Below, in pieces: positions 32,810 to 41,958 of a stretch of DNA of 64,000 bases (position 1 is the first letter of the stretch; every line of letters starts with the position of its first letter). The DNA lies in assembly GCA_963713355.1 (NCBI GenBank), contig CAVQLK010000006.1:186001-250000 (forward strand), written 5' to 3'. Origin of the DNA: FEN-1219 sp963713355 (GTDB taxonomy: Bacteria > Pseudomonadota > Gammaproteobacteria > Steroidobacterales > Rariloculaceae). The notes below the pieces were generated by a model that saw nothing but the letters and a program-made list of their open reading frames with translations, ran no database searches and had not been told where the DNA came from. The translations under genes and the position numbers were made by a program.

Positions 32810-33430
32810 TCAAGGCGCGCTGTTAGCGCTCGCTGCTTGCCAGTCGTCGATCGTCAGTCGCAGCGCGAGATCGCCGTGCGTCATCTCGATTCGGCTCGGC
32901 ACGAGCACGGTGGTGCCCGTGCCGTCGATCGCCGCGAGCCCGTACGCCGGATAGTCGACGCGCCAGAGCCGCTGCTCGAGCGACGCGAGCGTGCCGTCGG
33001 CGCCGGGAATCGTGTCGGAGCGAAACTCGCGATCGGGAAAGCCGAGCAGCCAATGCGGCAGGCTCGCAACGGGCAGCCACCAGCCGACGAGCTCGGACAA
33101 CTCTGTTTCGGGGTCCTTCAGCGTGCGCGTCTCGCCGCGTGCCGTGACGCTCAAGGCGTTCGGCGGTCCCGCGACTTGCAGCACGCCGGCGCCGAGCGGA
33201 TTGCGGACCGTCAGCTCGAGCGCGTCGCCGTCTTGGCGCCAGTTGAACCGGCCCTGCACGGCGCGGTCGCCCGTATCGATGGTCAAACGGCCGCGCATTT
33301 CCCAGCTGCCGATCGCTTGCAATGTCTCGCGCCGCTGCGTGAGGCTGCGCCCATCCGTGCCCGTCGGCAACGCCGCGCAGGCACTGAGCGTCGACAAGGC
33401 GAGCGCAGCCCAAGCGGCGCGCCGCTTCAT
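32810..33430 (-). CDS. lolB: Outer-membrane lipoprotein receptor LolB
   Basis: A 206-residue lipoprotein (signal with STLSAC, Cys18) of the LolB family, which receives lipoproteins from LolA at the outer membrane. IGSWEMRGRLTIDTGDRAVQGRFNWRQDGDALELTVRNPLG matches the LolB beta-barrel. WWLPVASLPHWLLGFPD contains the loop with the hydrophobic side chain used for lipoprotein insertion. GLAAIDGTGTTVLVPSRIEMTHGDLALRLTIDDW completes the fold. It overlaps the TPR gene by four bases and is followed 33 bases later by tRNA-Gln. Confidence 0.9.
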   Translation of the reverse strand: MKRRAAWAALALSTLSACAALPTGTDGRSLTQRRETLQAIGSWEMRGRLTIDTGDRAVQGRFNWRQDGDALELTVRNPLGAGVLQVAGPPNALSVTARGETRTLKDPETELSELVGWWLPVASLPHWLLGFPDREFRSDTIPGADGTLASLEQRLWRVDYPAYGLAAIDGTGTTVLVPSRIEMTHGDLALRLTIDDWQAASANSAP

Positions 33431-35205
33431 GGCGGTAGACGCTCGTCGACCTCTTTGAGATGGCGGCTGTCGGGATTCGCCTCGAGCGATTGACGCAGCA
33501 GCTCGCGGGCGCTGTCGAGCTCGCCGAGCTGCCAGCGCACGTCGACGAGATGGGCCGCGATCTCGGGGTCCTGCTCGAGGCGATAGGCGCGCTCGAGGTA
33601 GTCGCGCGCGGCGTTGTAGTCGCCGAGCTTGAACAAGACCCAGCCCATGCTGTCGATGATGGCGGCACTGTCCGGGTTCAGCGCCAGCGCGCGCTCGATG
33701 TAGTCGCGCGCCTCGCCGTGGCGCGAGAAGCGGTCGGTCAAGAGGTAGCCGTAGGCGTTCAAGATCGCCGCGTCGTCGGGGTAGTCCTCGGCGAGGGCTT
33801 CGAGCACTTCGAGCGCCCTGCGGTTGCGGTTCTGGTCCTCGTAGAGCAGCGCCAGCGAATAGCGCAGCGAGCTGTCGTCGGGGTAGCGCTCGAGGCCTTC
33901 GTTGAGCAGCGCTTCCGCGTCCTCGAGCGCACCGCGCTCGACGATATCTTGTGCCTGAACGACGTAGAGCTGCGCATGAGCGGCATGCAGTGCAGGATCG
34001 TCGGGCGTTGCCGCGAGCGCTTCGTCGAGCACGCGCATGGCTTCTGCGGGCTGCTCCATTTGCATCAACAGCTGCGCCTGCGCGACGAGCATGTCGGTCG
34101 CAAACCGCGGATTCGCGGCGCCGAAGTCGCGCAAATGACGCACGGCGCTTTCGCGGTCGTTCTGCTCGGCGTAGAGGATCCGCGCCGTGCGCAGCTGCGC
34201 CTCGACGGCGTGGGTGCCGTCCGTGACCCGCGCGTACGAGCGCGTCGCCTGCAAGAACTCGCGCTCGGTCTCGGCGATCCTTCCCAAGTAGTAGAACGCT
34301 TCGCTGCGATAGTTCGACTCGCCGCGCAGGTCGTTGAAGTAGCGCTTGGCGTCCTCGACGCGCTCCTCCGTCATCGCAAGAAACGCCAGCGCGCGAGTGG
34401 CCTCGGGCAGGCCCGGATTGTCGGCCAGGATGTCGTTGAGACGCGTCTCGGCCTCACGGGGCCGGCCCGCCGACAGCAACAACTCGGCGTACTGCAGCTG
34501 CACCTCGAGCTCGTCGTGCCGGCCCGCGAGCTCCGCGGCGATTGCAAGGCTGTCGTCGGTCTTGCCGGTGACGAGCAACGTCCGGGCGTAGAGCAGCTGT
34601 GCCTCGATCCAATCGGCGTTCGATTTGCTGGCAGCCTCGGCGTTCTCGAGCGCGAGCTCGAAGTCGCCCGAGCGCAGCGCGAGGCGCGCGAGCGCGTATT
34701 GGCCCGCCGGCACGTTCGGGAACGTCTCGTTCAGCGAGCGCATGATCGAAGTCGCAGTGCCCGTGTACGGCTCGTCGCCGAGCGCTTCGAGCACGAGCGC
34801 GAACGCTGTTCGGCGGTCCTCGACCGAGCGCATGAACGTGGTGAACTCGGCGATCGCGCGCGACACGCGATTGGCGCGCGTCTCGAAGACGCCGAGATAC
34901 CACGCCGGCCGCTCGTCGCTGGGCGCGAGATCGCGCCAGCGCGCGCCCGCCGTCAATCCCTGCTCCGTGAGCTCGAGCTCGTGCGCGATACGAGTCGCAC
35001 GCTCGGCCGGTCCCGGCTCTTCGGACAGCATCGCCGCCGCGAGCAGCTCGCGCATCGCCGTGGTGCGGTCTTGCCGGTCGAGCGCAATGTCGGCCAGCAG
35101 CAAATGTGAGTCGACCTCGACCTGGGCGTTGCCGTCTTGGACCGAGGGTGCCGTCGCGCATCCGGCGAGGATCACGGCGGAGAACAAAAGCCGGGTGCGA
35201 TTCAT
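33427..35205 (-). CDS. TPR-repeat lipoprotein
   Basis: A 592-residue lipoprotein with signal and lipobox ILAGC (Cys16), followed by an almost continuous set of TPR-like helix pairs. The clearest are in the C-terminal third (GLERYPDDSSLRYSLALLYEDQNRNRRALEVLEALAEDYPDDAAILNAYGYLL; IERALALNPDSAAIIDSMGWVLFKLGDYNAARDYLERAYRLEQDPEIAAHLVDV), cited here as landmarks near residues 430-570. It corresponds to the TPR protein that precedes lolB in Pseudomonas. ATG 35205 is chosen because it starts the signal; the longer upstream frame runs into the divergent mscS region. Role likely in envelope assembly or protein complex scaffolding. Confidence 0.85.
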   Translation of the reverse strand: MNRTRLLFSAVILAGCATAPSVQDGNAQVEVDSHLLLADIALDRQDRTTAMRELLAAAMLSEEPGPAERATRIAHELELTEQGLTAGARWRDLAPSDERPAWYLGVFETRANRVSRAIAEFTTFMRSVEDRRTAFALVLEALGDEPYTGTATSIMRSLNETFPNVPAGQYALARLALRSGDFELALENAEAASKSNADWIEAQLLYARTLLVTGKTDDSLAIAAELAGRHDELEVQLQYAELLLSAGRPREAETRLNDILADNPGLPEATRALAFLAMTEERVEDAKRYFNDLRGESNYRSEAFYYLGRIAETEREFLQATRSYARVTDGTHAVEAQLRTARILYAEQNDRESAVRHLRDFGAANPRFATDMLVAQAQLLMQMEQPAEAMRVLDEALAATPDDPALHAAHAQLYVVQAQDIVERGALEDAEALLNEGLERYPDDSSLRYSLALLYEDQNRNRRALEVLEALAEDYPDDAAILNAYGYLLTDRFSRHGEARDYIERALALNPDSAAIIDSMGWVLFKLGDYNAARDYLERAYRLEQDPEIAAHLVDVRWQLGELDSARELLRQSLEANPDSRHLKEVDERLPP

Positions 35206-35292
35206 GCGGCCAATATAACCCAAGCGGCCCGGTCGAATATGCGCCCTTCGGTTGCTTGAGAACGACAGGGGGTTCAACCACAATTCGCCCCG

Positions 35293-36138
35293 ATGGAAAC
35301 GCTGCAAGCATGGATTGCGACCTGGATCGACCCGCGTGTCGTGGGCGAGGCCGCCATGCATTGGAGCGGGCGGATACTCGCGGCGGTCCTGATCTTCATC
35401 GTTGGCCGTCTGCTCATGCGCAGCGTGACGACGTGGGCAACCGGAGGGATGCGTCGTGTCGGGTTCGACGACACGTTGACCCGTTTCCTCGGCAACCTGC
35501 TCTACACGGTGTTGCTGCTACTCCTCGCGCTGACTGTGTTCGAAACGCTTGGCGTCGAGTCGACGAACTTCCTCGCGATCGTCGGCGCAGCGGGCCTGGC
35601 GGTCGGCCTCGCGCTCAAGGATTCGCTGAGTAATTTCTCGTCGGGCGTCATGCTCGTCTTCTTCCGGCCGTTCAAGGTCGGCGATCAGATCGACGCCGCC
35701 GGCGTCAGCGGCGTCGTCGAAAGCATCGGCATCTTCAATGTGGTTCTGAAGACGCCGGACAATCGCGTCATCAACGTGCCGAACAGCCTCATCTACAGCG
35801 GCGCAATCACGAATTACAACGCCGAGAGCACGCGCCGCATTGATCTCACGATTGCGATCGGCTACGACGCCGACATCCCGCAAGCGAAGTCCGTCATCAC
35901 GGCCGTCGTTGCCGCCGAGGCACGCGTCGCGAAGCACCCCTTGCCGGAGGTCGCGGTGCTGGACGTGCTGCCGACGGTCGTCACGATCGCCGTGCGCGTG
36001 TGGGTGCAGAGCAGCGACTACGGCGGCGTGCGCAGCGACCTGCTCGAGCGCATCAAACGCTCTCTCGACAAGTATGGCCTGTCGATTCCGGCCGCGCACC
36101 GCGGGGCGCCGCCGGCCCAGCTGACCGCGAGCAAGTGA
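35293..36138 (+). CDS. MscS-family mechanosensitive ion channel
   Basis: A 281-residue small-conductance channel. Three membrane segments occupy about residues 20-95, and the pore helix continues as VGAAGLAVGLALKDSLSNFSSGVMLVFFRPFKVGDQI, an almost canonical MscS TM3/beta-domain junction. The beta domain (VVESIGIFNVVLKTPDNRVINVPNS) and alpha/beta vestibule follow. It releases ions and osmolytes on hypoosmotic shock. It occupies the place where hemA normally lies, upstream of prfA, and its stop overlaps the prfA GTG start. Confidence 0.92.
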   Translation: METLQAWIATWIDPRVVGEAAMHWSGRILAAVLIFIVGRLLMRSVTTWATGGMRRVGFDDTLTRFLGNLLYTVLLLLLALTVFETLGVESTNFLAIVGAAGLAVGLALKDSLSNFSSGVMLVFFRPFKVGDQIDAAGVSGVVESIGIFNVVLKTPDNRVINVPNSLIYSGAITNYNAESTRRIDLTIAIGYDADIPQAKSVITAVVAAEARVAKHPLPEVAVLDVLPTVVTIAVRVWVQSSDYGGVRSDLLERIKRSLDKYGLSIPAAHRGAPPAQLTASK

Positions 36139-37223
36139 AGGAGTCGCTGCGCACCAAGCTCACGGAGTTGGTCGAGCGGCACGAGGAGGTCGCGCGGCTG
36201 CTCGGTGACGCTGCCACGATCGCGGACAAGGATCGCTTCCGCGAGCTTTCCAAAGAGTACGCGCGCCTCGACGAGGTCGTGCGCGACTTCAACCTTCATT
36301 GCGAGCTCGAACGGGACGTCGCCGCTGCGGCGGAGCTGCGCGGCAGCGCCGATGCCGACATGCGCGAGCTCGCCGAAGACGAGCACAAGGAGCTCGCCGG
36401 GCGGCTCGCCGCGCTGGAGCGGCAAATGCTCCTGCACCTCGTGCCGAAGGATCCCGACGACGACGCCAACCTGTTCCTCGAAGTGCGCGCGGGCACGGGC
36501 GGCGATGAAGCCGCGATCTTCGCTGGTGAGCTCTTCCGCATGTACAGCCGCTACGCGGAGCGCCAAGGGTGGAGCGTCGAGCTCTTGAGCGCGAGCTCCG
36601 GCGAGCACGGCGGGTATCGCGAAGTGATCTCGCGTGTGGCCGGCAAGGGCGCGTACTCGAAGCTGAAGTTCGAGTCCGGCGTGCATCGCGTGCAGCGAGT
36701 GCCGGAGACCGAGGCGCAGGGCCGCATCCACACTTCGACGTGCACCGTCGCCGTGTTCCCCGAGCCCGAGGATGTCGGCGAGATCGAGATCAACAAGGCC
36801 GATCTCAAGGTCGATACGTATCGTGCGTCAGGCGCCGGCGGCCAGCACGTCAACAAGACCGACTCGGCGATCCGCATCACGCACTTGCCGACGGGAATCG
36901 TCGTCGAGTGCCAGGACGAGCGCTCGCAGCACAAGAACCGCGCGCGAGCCATGTCGCTGCTCTCGGCGCGGCTGCGCAACGCCGAAGAGACCAAGCGTGC
37001 AACCGAGACGGCCGAGAAGCGCCGCAGCCTCGTCGGCACCGGCGATCGGTCGGAGCGCATCCGCACGTACAACTTCCCCCAAGGGCGGCTCACGGATCAC
37101 CGCATCAATCTGACGCTGTACAAGGTCGAGGACATCGTCAACGGCGACCTCGACGCCGTCATCGGACCGCTCGCGAACGAGTATCGAGCCGACCAGCTCA
37201 GCACCCTGGGCCTCGAGGGTTGA
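36135..37223 (+). CDS. prfA: Peptide chain release factor 1
   Basis: A 362-residue RF1 that reads UAA/UAG. GAGGQHVNKTDSA holds the catalytic GGQ (Q237). RVPETEAQGRIHTSTC is the domain-2 recognition block, with PET in place of the more common PAT/PVT tripeptide. The GTG start at 36135 (GTGA overlap with mscS) gives the normal RF1 length. The longer frame from 36000 is only mscS read out of frame. Followed by prmC, which methylates the GGQ Gln, as in most Proteobacteria. Confidence 0.95.
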   Translation: MKESLRTKLTELVERHEEVARLLGDAATIADKDRFRELSKEYARLDEVVRDFNLHCELERDVAAAAELRGSADADMRELAEDEHKELAGRLAALERQMLLHLVPKDPDDDANLFLEVRAGTGGDEAAIFAGELFRMYSRYAERQGWSVELLSASSGEHGGYREVISRVAGKGAYSKLKFESGVHRVQRVPETEAQGRIHTSTCTVAVFPEPEDVGEIEINKADLKVDTYRASGAGGQHVNKTDSAIRITHLPTGIVVECQDERSQHKNRARAMSLLSARLRNAEETKRATETAEKRRSLVGTGDRSERIRTYNFPQGRLTDHRINLTLYKVEDIVNGDLDAVIGPLANEYRADQLSTLGLEG

Positions 37224-37226
37224 GTC

Positions 37227-38135
37227 GTGAACGCACCCGAGCCGTCCCGCAGCACTGCGCCGCTCGTGCACTGCGAGCGCACGGACGACCTGTTGACGGC
37301 TGCAGCGCGCGCAATCGAGGGCGCCGGCATCGACGAATCGCCGCGGCTCGACGCGGTGCTGTTGTTGCAGCAGGCCACGCAGCGGCCGCGCGCCTCGTTG
37401 CTCGCGTTTCCGGAGCGCCTGGTGCCTCGCGTCGAGCGGCTCGCGTTCGCGCAGCTCGTAGCGCGGCGCGTTCGTGGCGAGCCCGTCGCCTACATCACAG
37501 GTAGCCACGAGTTCTTTTCATTGCCGCTGCTCGTGAGCCCCGACGTGCTGATTCCACGGCCGGAAACGGAGCTGCTTGTCGAAGCGGCGCTCGCTCGCTG
37601 CTCGCCGCTCGACAAGCCGGCCGTGCTCGATGTCGGCACGGGCAGCGGAGCCATCGCGCTCGCCATCAAGCACAGCCGCCGCAACGTGCGAATGACGGGG
37701 CTCGACGTGAGCCCGGACGCGCTCGAGCAGGCCCGCGTTAACGAGGCATTGGTCATGGGCACGCTCGGTGGCGGAGTCCGCTGGGTCCAGTCGCGCTGGT
37801 TCGAAGCGCTCGCCGACGAGCGCTTCGACTTGATCGTGAGCAATCCGCCGTACGTGCGCACCGCCGAGATTACCGGCACGTTGGCGTTCGAGCCGCAAAT
37901 CGCGCTCGACGGCGGCGCGGATGGGCTCGCGGCCTATCGCGTGTTGTTCGCCGAAGCGGCGTGCCATCTCGATGCCGGCGGCGCGCTGCTCGTCGAGCAC
38001 GGCGCAGATCAGCGCGCGGAGCTCATCGCGCTCGGTGAGCGGTATGGTTGGCGCATCGCGCAGATGCACGACGATCTCGAAGGCCGGCCGCGCGTGCTCG
38101 AGCTAGAGGTCGAGGTCGAGCGGAGCGAGTCATGA
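37227..38135 (+). CDS. prmC: Release factor glutamine N5-methyltransferase
   Basis: A 302-residue SAM-dependent methyltransferase that methylates the GGQ glutamine of release factors. The N-terminal helical domain (about 1-95) includes EPVAYITGSHEFFSLPLLVSPDVLIPRPETELLV, and the SAM-binding VLDVGTGSGAIALAI follows. The catalytic NPPY is at residues 206-209 (IVSNPPYVRT). The GTG start lies three bases after the prfA stop. It overlaps the next gene as ATGA. Confidence 0.94.
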   Translation: MNAPEPSRSTAPLVHCERTDDLLTAAARAIEGAGIDESPRLDAVLLLQQATQRPRASLLAFPERLVPRVERLAFAQLVARRVRGEPVAYITGSHEFFSLPLLVSPDVLIPRPETELLVEAALARCSPLDKPAVLDVGTGSGAIALAIKHSRRNVRMTGLDVSPDALEQARVNEALVMGTLGGGVRWVQSRWFEALADERFDLIVSNPPYVRTAEITGTLAFEPQIALDGGADGLAAYRVLFAEAACHLDAGGALLVEHGADQRAELIALGERYGWRIAQMHDDLEGRPRVLELEVEVERSES

Positions 38136-38881
38136 GCAAGCGTTACGCACGGCAAATCGCGCTGGCGGACGTCGGGCCAGAAGGGCAGGCCAAGCTCGGC
38201 CGAGCGCGAATGCTCATCGTCGGCTTGGGCGGGCTCGGTTGTCCTGCGGCGCTCTACCTCGCGACCAGCGGCGTCGGCCGGCTCGTGCTGAACGACTTCG
38301 ATCGCGTCGACGAGACGAATCTGCCGCGCCAGATTCTCTATGCACCGGAGGACGTCGGCGCGTTGAAGGTCGAGGCCGCTAGGAAACGCTTGACGGCGCT
38401 TAATCCCGGCGTAGATGTCGTCGTGCTCGCAGAGCGGCTCGACGGCGCCGCGCTGGATGCCGTCGTCGGCGACGTCGACGTCGTGCTCGACGGCACCGAC
38501 AACTTCGCGACTCGTTTCGCCGTCAATCGCGCGTGTGTCATCCGCCGCGTTCCGCTCGTCTCGGGCGCTGCCGTGCGCGTCGAAGGGCAGATCGCAGTAT
38601 TTCCCAACGACGGCGAGGGCCCGTGTTACGCGTGCCTCTACAACGACGAAGACGAATGGCTCGGCGATTGCCAAGGCAACGGCGTGCTCGCACCCGTGCC
38701 TGGCGTCATCGGCACGCTGATGGCCGCGGAAGCGCTGAAGCTCGTCATGGGCTGGGGCTCATCTGTGCGCAACCGGCTGCTGCTCTGGGACGCGAGGCGC
38801 GGCGACTGGCAAAGCGTTGCATTGAAACGCGATCCCGAGTGCGTCGTGTGCGGCACGCGCAACGCCGCCGCCGGCGATTGA
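38132..38881 (+). CDS. moeB: MoeB/ThiF/HesA-family adenylyltransferase
   Basis: A 249-residue E1-like enzyme that adenylates the C-terminus of a small beta-grasp sulfur carrier (MoaD or ThiS). The ATP site is VGLGGLGCPAALYLATSGVGRLVLNDFDRVDETNLPRQILY. DGTDNFATRFAVNRAC and the DCQGNGVLAPVPGVIGTLMAAEALK region hold the adenylation site. Two CxxC pairs, CYAC and CVVC, bind the structural zinc. The prfA-prmC-moeB order is the Pseudomonas arrangement. Assignment to MoeB rather than ThiF rests on that order. Confidence 0.87.
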   Translation: MSKRYARQIALADVGPEGQAKLGRARMLIVGLGGLGCPAALYLATSGVGRLVLNDFDRVDETNLPRQILYAPEDVGALKVEAARKRLTALNPGVDVVVLAERLDGAALDAVVGDVDVVLDGTDNFATRFAVNRACVIRRVPLVSGAAVRVEGQIAVFPNDGEGPCYACLYNDEDEWLGDCQGNGVLAPVPGVIGTLMAAEALKLVMGWGSSVRNRLLLWDARRGDWQSVALKRDPECVVCGTRNAAAGD

Positions 38882-39202
38882 TGCACCTCCACCGCTAACG
38901 CGCAAGGCTTCGGCTGCCTTGTGCCGCGCACGCACTGCAAGCGCGCCGAGCACGCTTGCGCGCGCTTCATCGCAGTGCGTTTCGCGAGTCGATTTGTGCA
39001 TTGCGTCACGAAGAATGGCGCAACGGCGCGGCGAATCATCGTTGGCACGCTTGGTGCTTAGCGGTCAGCGTGAGCACATCAACTTCAGTAACGAGCACGT
39101 CATGCTGCGCGCGTACCGTGGCAGCGTGCTCGAAGATCGCGAGATCCCAGGACGCAAACGCAACGTTCCGTTAGCACTCTCGTTACTTGCCAAGGAGGCA
39201 CC
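38882..39202 (+). other. Intergenic region with two hairpins, moeB-urcA
   Basis: This 321-bp gap has no convincing gene. Near its left end are two inverted repeats: GCGCAAGG/CCTTGTGC (38900-38907/38917-38924) and GCAAGCG/CGCTTGC (38937-38943/38953-38959). Neither has a T-tract; they may end moeB transcription. The right end holds the urcA ribosome site AAGGAGG (39191-39197). The urcA promoter must lie between, but I see no clear sigma-70 hexamers. Confidence 0.5.
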
Positions 39203-39532
39203 ATGAAATCTCGTTTTGTTCTCTCACTCTCGATGCTCGTGTTGCTCGGATCGTCGGCAACGGCGCTCAGCGCGCAGAATCGCGACACGGAGGTTGCGAC
39301 GAAGGTTGTCCGGTTCGAGGATCTCGACCTTTCGACGGGCGTCGGCGCGGCGAAGCTATACGAGCGCATCGCGGCCGCGGCGCGCGTCGTATGCCGCGAC
39401 GCCGCCTATACGCAGGTTCGCGAGTGCAGAGCTCGCGCTGTCGACGAGGCCGTGACGACCGTCGGCAACCCCCTGCTGAGCTCGGTTCATCGTGCGACGG
39501 CCGACGGCGTCGAGGAGGTAGTGCTGCGTTGA
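39203..39532 (+). CDS. UrcA-family secreted protein
   Basis: A 109-residue exported protein of the UrcA family. A signal peptide (1-23, ending ALSAQ) is followed by KVVRFEDLDLSTGVGAAKLYERIAAAARVVCRD and a second cysteine in REC with RAVDEAV, the usual pattern of two cysteines that could form a disulfide. These small proteins are common in sphingomonads and some gammaproteobacteria, and their role is unknown. A strong AAGGAGG ribosome site precedes the ATG. Monocistronic, closed by a long hairpin at 39539-39589. Confidence 0.85.
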   Translation: MKSRFVLSLSMLVLLGSSATALSAQNRDTEVATKVVRFEDLDLSTGVGAAKLYERIAAAARVVCRDAAYTQVRECRARAVDEAVTTVGNPLLSSVHRATADGVEEVVLR

Positions 39533-39538
39533 TCGTTC

Positions 39539-39589
39539 GAGCTCGGGCGCGGTCGGCAATCCCCCTCGTGCCGGCCGTGCCCGATGCTC
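39539..39589. terminator. Long bidirectional hairpin between urcA and the PFL-family gene
   Basis: A 20-base arm starting GAGCTCGGGC (39539-39558) pairs with a 21-base arm ending GCCCGATGCTC (39569-39589) with one bulge and two G-T pairs, loop of ten bases. The urcA stop is seven bases before it, and its right end overlaps the stop codon of the opposing gene. No T-tract. A good candidate for a shared terminator. Confidence 0.6.
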
Positions 39590-40955
39590 AATTGTTCAGG
39601 GCTTGCAGCGGCGCAGGAATGCGGCCGCCGCGCGCGACGAACTTCTCGCTCGACTCGCGGTGCAGCGCGATGACGGGCGCGCGGCCGAGCAGGCCGCCGA
39701 ATGACACGATGTCGCCGACTTTCTTGCCGGGCGCCGGAATCAGCCGCACGGCCGTCGTCTTGCGATTGATCATGCCGATCGCGGCTTCGTCGGCGATGAT
39801 CGCAGCGATCGTGGAGGCCGGCGTATCGCCAGGCACCGCGATCATGTCGAGGCCCACGGAGCAGACGCACGTCATGGCCTCGAGCTTGTCGAACGTGATC
39901 GCGCCCTCGGCGGCGGCGTCGATCATGAGGGCGTCCTCGGACACCGGAATGAACGCGCCCGAAAGGCCGCCGACGTGGCTCGAGGCCATCGCTCCGCCTT
40001 TCTTCACGGCGTCGTTCAAGAGCGCGAGCGCAGCCGTCGAGCCGTGCGTGCCGATGCGCTCGAGCCCCATGGCTTGCAGCACGCGCGCGACACTGTCGCC
40101 AGGCGCGGGCGTCGGCGCCAGCGACAGGTCGACGATGCCGAACGGCACGCCGAGCTTCTCCGACGCCGCGCGGCCGACGAGCTCGCCCATCCGCGTGATC
40201 TTGAAGGCCGTGCGCTTGATGACGCTCGCGAGCGCACCGAAATCGAGGTTCGGCTCGGCTTCGACGGCGTTCGCGACGACGCCGGGGCCGCTGACGCCGA
40301 CGTTGACGACGCAGTCGGGCTCGCCGATGCCGTGGAATGCGCCGGCCATGAACGGATTGTCCTCGACGGCGTTGCAGAACACGACGAGCTTCGCGCAGCC
40401 GATGCCGTCGCGATCGGCCGTGCGCTTCGCCGTCGCGACGACGATTTCGCCCATGCGCGCTACGGCGTCCATGTTGATGCCGGCGCGCGTCGTCGCGACG
40501 TTGATCGAGGCGCAGACGCGTTCCGTGGTCGCGAGCGCTTCCGGTATCGAAGCAATCAGCGCTTCGTCGCCCGGAGTCGCGCCTTTGTGCACGAGCGCCG
40601 AAAAGCCGCCGAGAAAGTTCACGCCGACTTCGGCGGCCGCGCGCTCGAGGTACTCCGCGAACAGGACGTAGTCGTCGCTCGCCGATGCCTCGGCCACGAG
40701 CGCGACGGGCGTCACGGAGACGCGCTTGTTGATGATCGGAATGCCGTACTCGCGCTCGATCTGCTCTCCGACGGCGACGAGTCGCGCGGCCGAGCGGCAG
40801 ATCTTGTCGTAGGATTTTCTCGCCGCCGCTTCGAGGCTCGAGTCTGCACAGTTGCGCAGGCTGATGCCCATCGTGATCGTGCGGATGTCGAGATTCTCCA
40901 TCTGCACCATGCGGATGGTCTCGAGAATCTCCTCGGGCGAGAACTGGATGGCCAT
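39588..40955 (-). CDS. PFL-family protein (DUF711/UPF0210)
   Basis: A 455-residue protein beginning MAIQFSPEEILETIRMVQMENLDIRTITMGISL, the conserved start of DUF711. The family shares the barrel of pyruvate formate-lyase-like enzymes but has no shown activity. Gly/Ala-rich substrate-like loops (NVGVSGPGVVANAV, GTHGSTAALALLNDAVKKGGAMASSHVGGLSGAFIPVSED) are intact. In most genomes it is directly preceded by a small ACT-domain (UPF0237) gene; here that gene is present (41959-42243) but separated by an unrelated secreted-protein gene. Confidence 0.9.
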   Translation of the reverse strand: MAIQFSPEEILETIRMVQMENLDIRTITMGISLRNCADSSLEAAARKSYDKICRSAARLVAVGEQIEREYGIPIINKRVSVTPVALVAEASASDDYVLFAEYLERAAAEVGVNFLGGFSALVHKGATPGDEALIASIPEALATTERVCASINVATTRAGINMDAVARMGEIVVATAKRTADRDGIGCAKLVVFCNAVEDNPFMAGAFHGIGEPDCVVNVGVSGPGVVANAVEAEPNLDFGALASVIKRTAFKITRMGELVGRAASEKLGVPFGIVDLSLAPTPAPGDSVARVLQAMGLERIGTHGSTAALALLNDAVKKGGAMASSHVGGLSGAFIPVSEDALMIDAAAEGAITFDKLEAMTCVCSVGLDMIAVPGDTPASTIAAIIADEAAIGMINRKTTAVRLIPAPGKKVGDIVSFGGLLGRAPVIALHRESSEKFVARGGRIPAPLQALNN

Positions 40956-41048
40956 AGGATTGCTAGTCAGCCTCGTCGTGCAACGCGACGTTCGGCGGCC
41001 GTACGGCCTCGAGTCTTGAGCATCGTGCGGATTTGCGACTACTCGCTG

Positions 41049-41936
41049 TCACCAGCCGCCGGATCGGAGCTCTATCGGCAAGATCTTCATGAACGCTTCG
41101 ACGGCATGGATCTGTCCGTCGTAGACCTTGAAGCTCTCCCAGACCGTGAGCTGATCGCCGCCTTCTTGTGCTGCTCCCCATGCCATGCGAAGCCAAACGA
41201 TGCCCAAGCGCTCGTCGACGCCGATCACGCGCGTGGAAACGTCGCCGAGGCGCTCGAAGATGGCTAATGACTGGGTCGCGATGTTCTGGCAGCCGGGTGC
41301 GAATGTGCAGTCGGGACCGGCCATCACCTGGCCGTTCTCGTAGCGGTAAGCGCTCGGCGCGAACGGCGCGTTCACAGCGGCGAAGGTCTTCGCGGCGTTC
41401 AGACCGGTCGGATAGTGCATCGCCGCCGCGATCGCGTCCTCGCGCGAGGCGAGCTGCTCCGGCCGCGGGGCGTAATTCATCTCTTCGCTGGCCGCGCTCA
41501 AGCCGTCGATGTTGAAGATGAGCCCGTCGGTGCGACTGCGCGTCGCGACGGTCTCGATCTCCGTGATCGTTTGGTCGACGACCGCGAGGCGCACGACGAG
41601 GAGCACCGGCGCTCCCACTTCTTCGACGACGACGGTCGCACCGGCCATCCCGGCGCGCTCGTCGAGGATATCTTGTCGATAGCCGCGCAGCCGCGTGACG
41701 GTTCGGAAGAGGCCAACGTTTGCGAGCGGCTTTTCGATGCCGTCTTCCGTGACGCGCACCCTGTTGGCGACCGGCACCTTGCTCGCATCGTGCTCGAGCA
41801 GCGCGTAGAGAAATGTGGTCGTCGTGCCGCGCAGACACTCGCGGTCGCACGTGCCGGACTGAGCCGATGCGGTCCGAGTCGCCGTCACGGCGATGCCGGC
41901 CAACACGCAAACGGCCAGCCAAGTCGTCTCGTTCAT
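41049..41936 (-). CDS. Secreted NTF2/SnoaL-like protein of unknown function
   Basis: A 295-residue protein with a signal peptide (1-25) and mature CDRECLRGTTTTFLYALLEHDASKVPVANRVRVTEDGIEKPL, a pattern (CDRxCL...YL.AL..HD...P.....R.TE.G) I recognise from secreted cone-shaped NTF2-like proteins of Proteobacteria and fungi. Later segments include a second cysteine pair (GPDCTFAPGC) and AVEAFMKILP. No enzyme is known for certain. It lies between the ACT gene (22 bases upstream) and the PFL gene (93 bases downstream), splitting that usual pair. Confidence 0.7.
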   Translation of the reverse strand: MNETTWLAVCVLAGIAVTATRTASAQSGTCDRECLRGTTTTFLYALLEHDASKVPVANRVRVTEDGIEKPLANVGLFRTVTRLRGYRQDILDERAGMAGATVVVEEVGAPVLLVVRLAVVDQTITEIETVATRSRTDGLIFNIDGLSAASEEMNYAPRPEQLASREDAIAAAMHYPTGLNAAKTFAAVNAPFAPSAYRYENGQVMAGPDCTFAPGCQNIATQSLAIFERLGDVSTRVIGVDERLGIVWLRMAWGAAQEGGDQLTVWESFKVYDGQIHAVEAFMKILPIELRSGGW

Positions 41937-41958
41937 TCTGCTCCCTCTTATGCAACCG

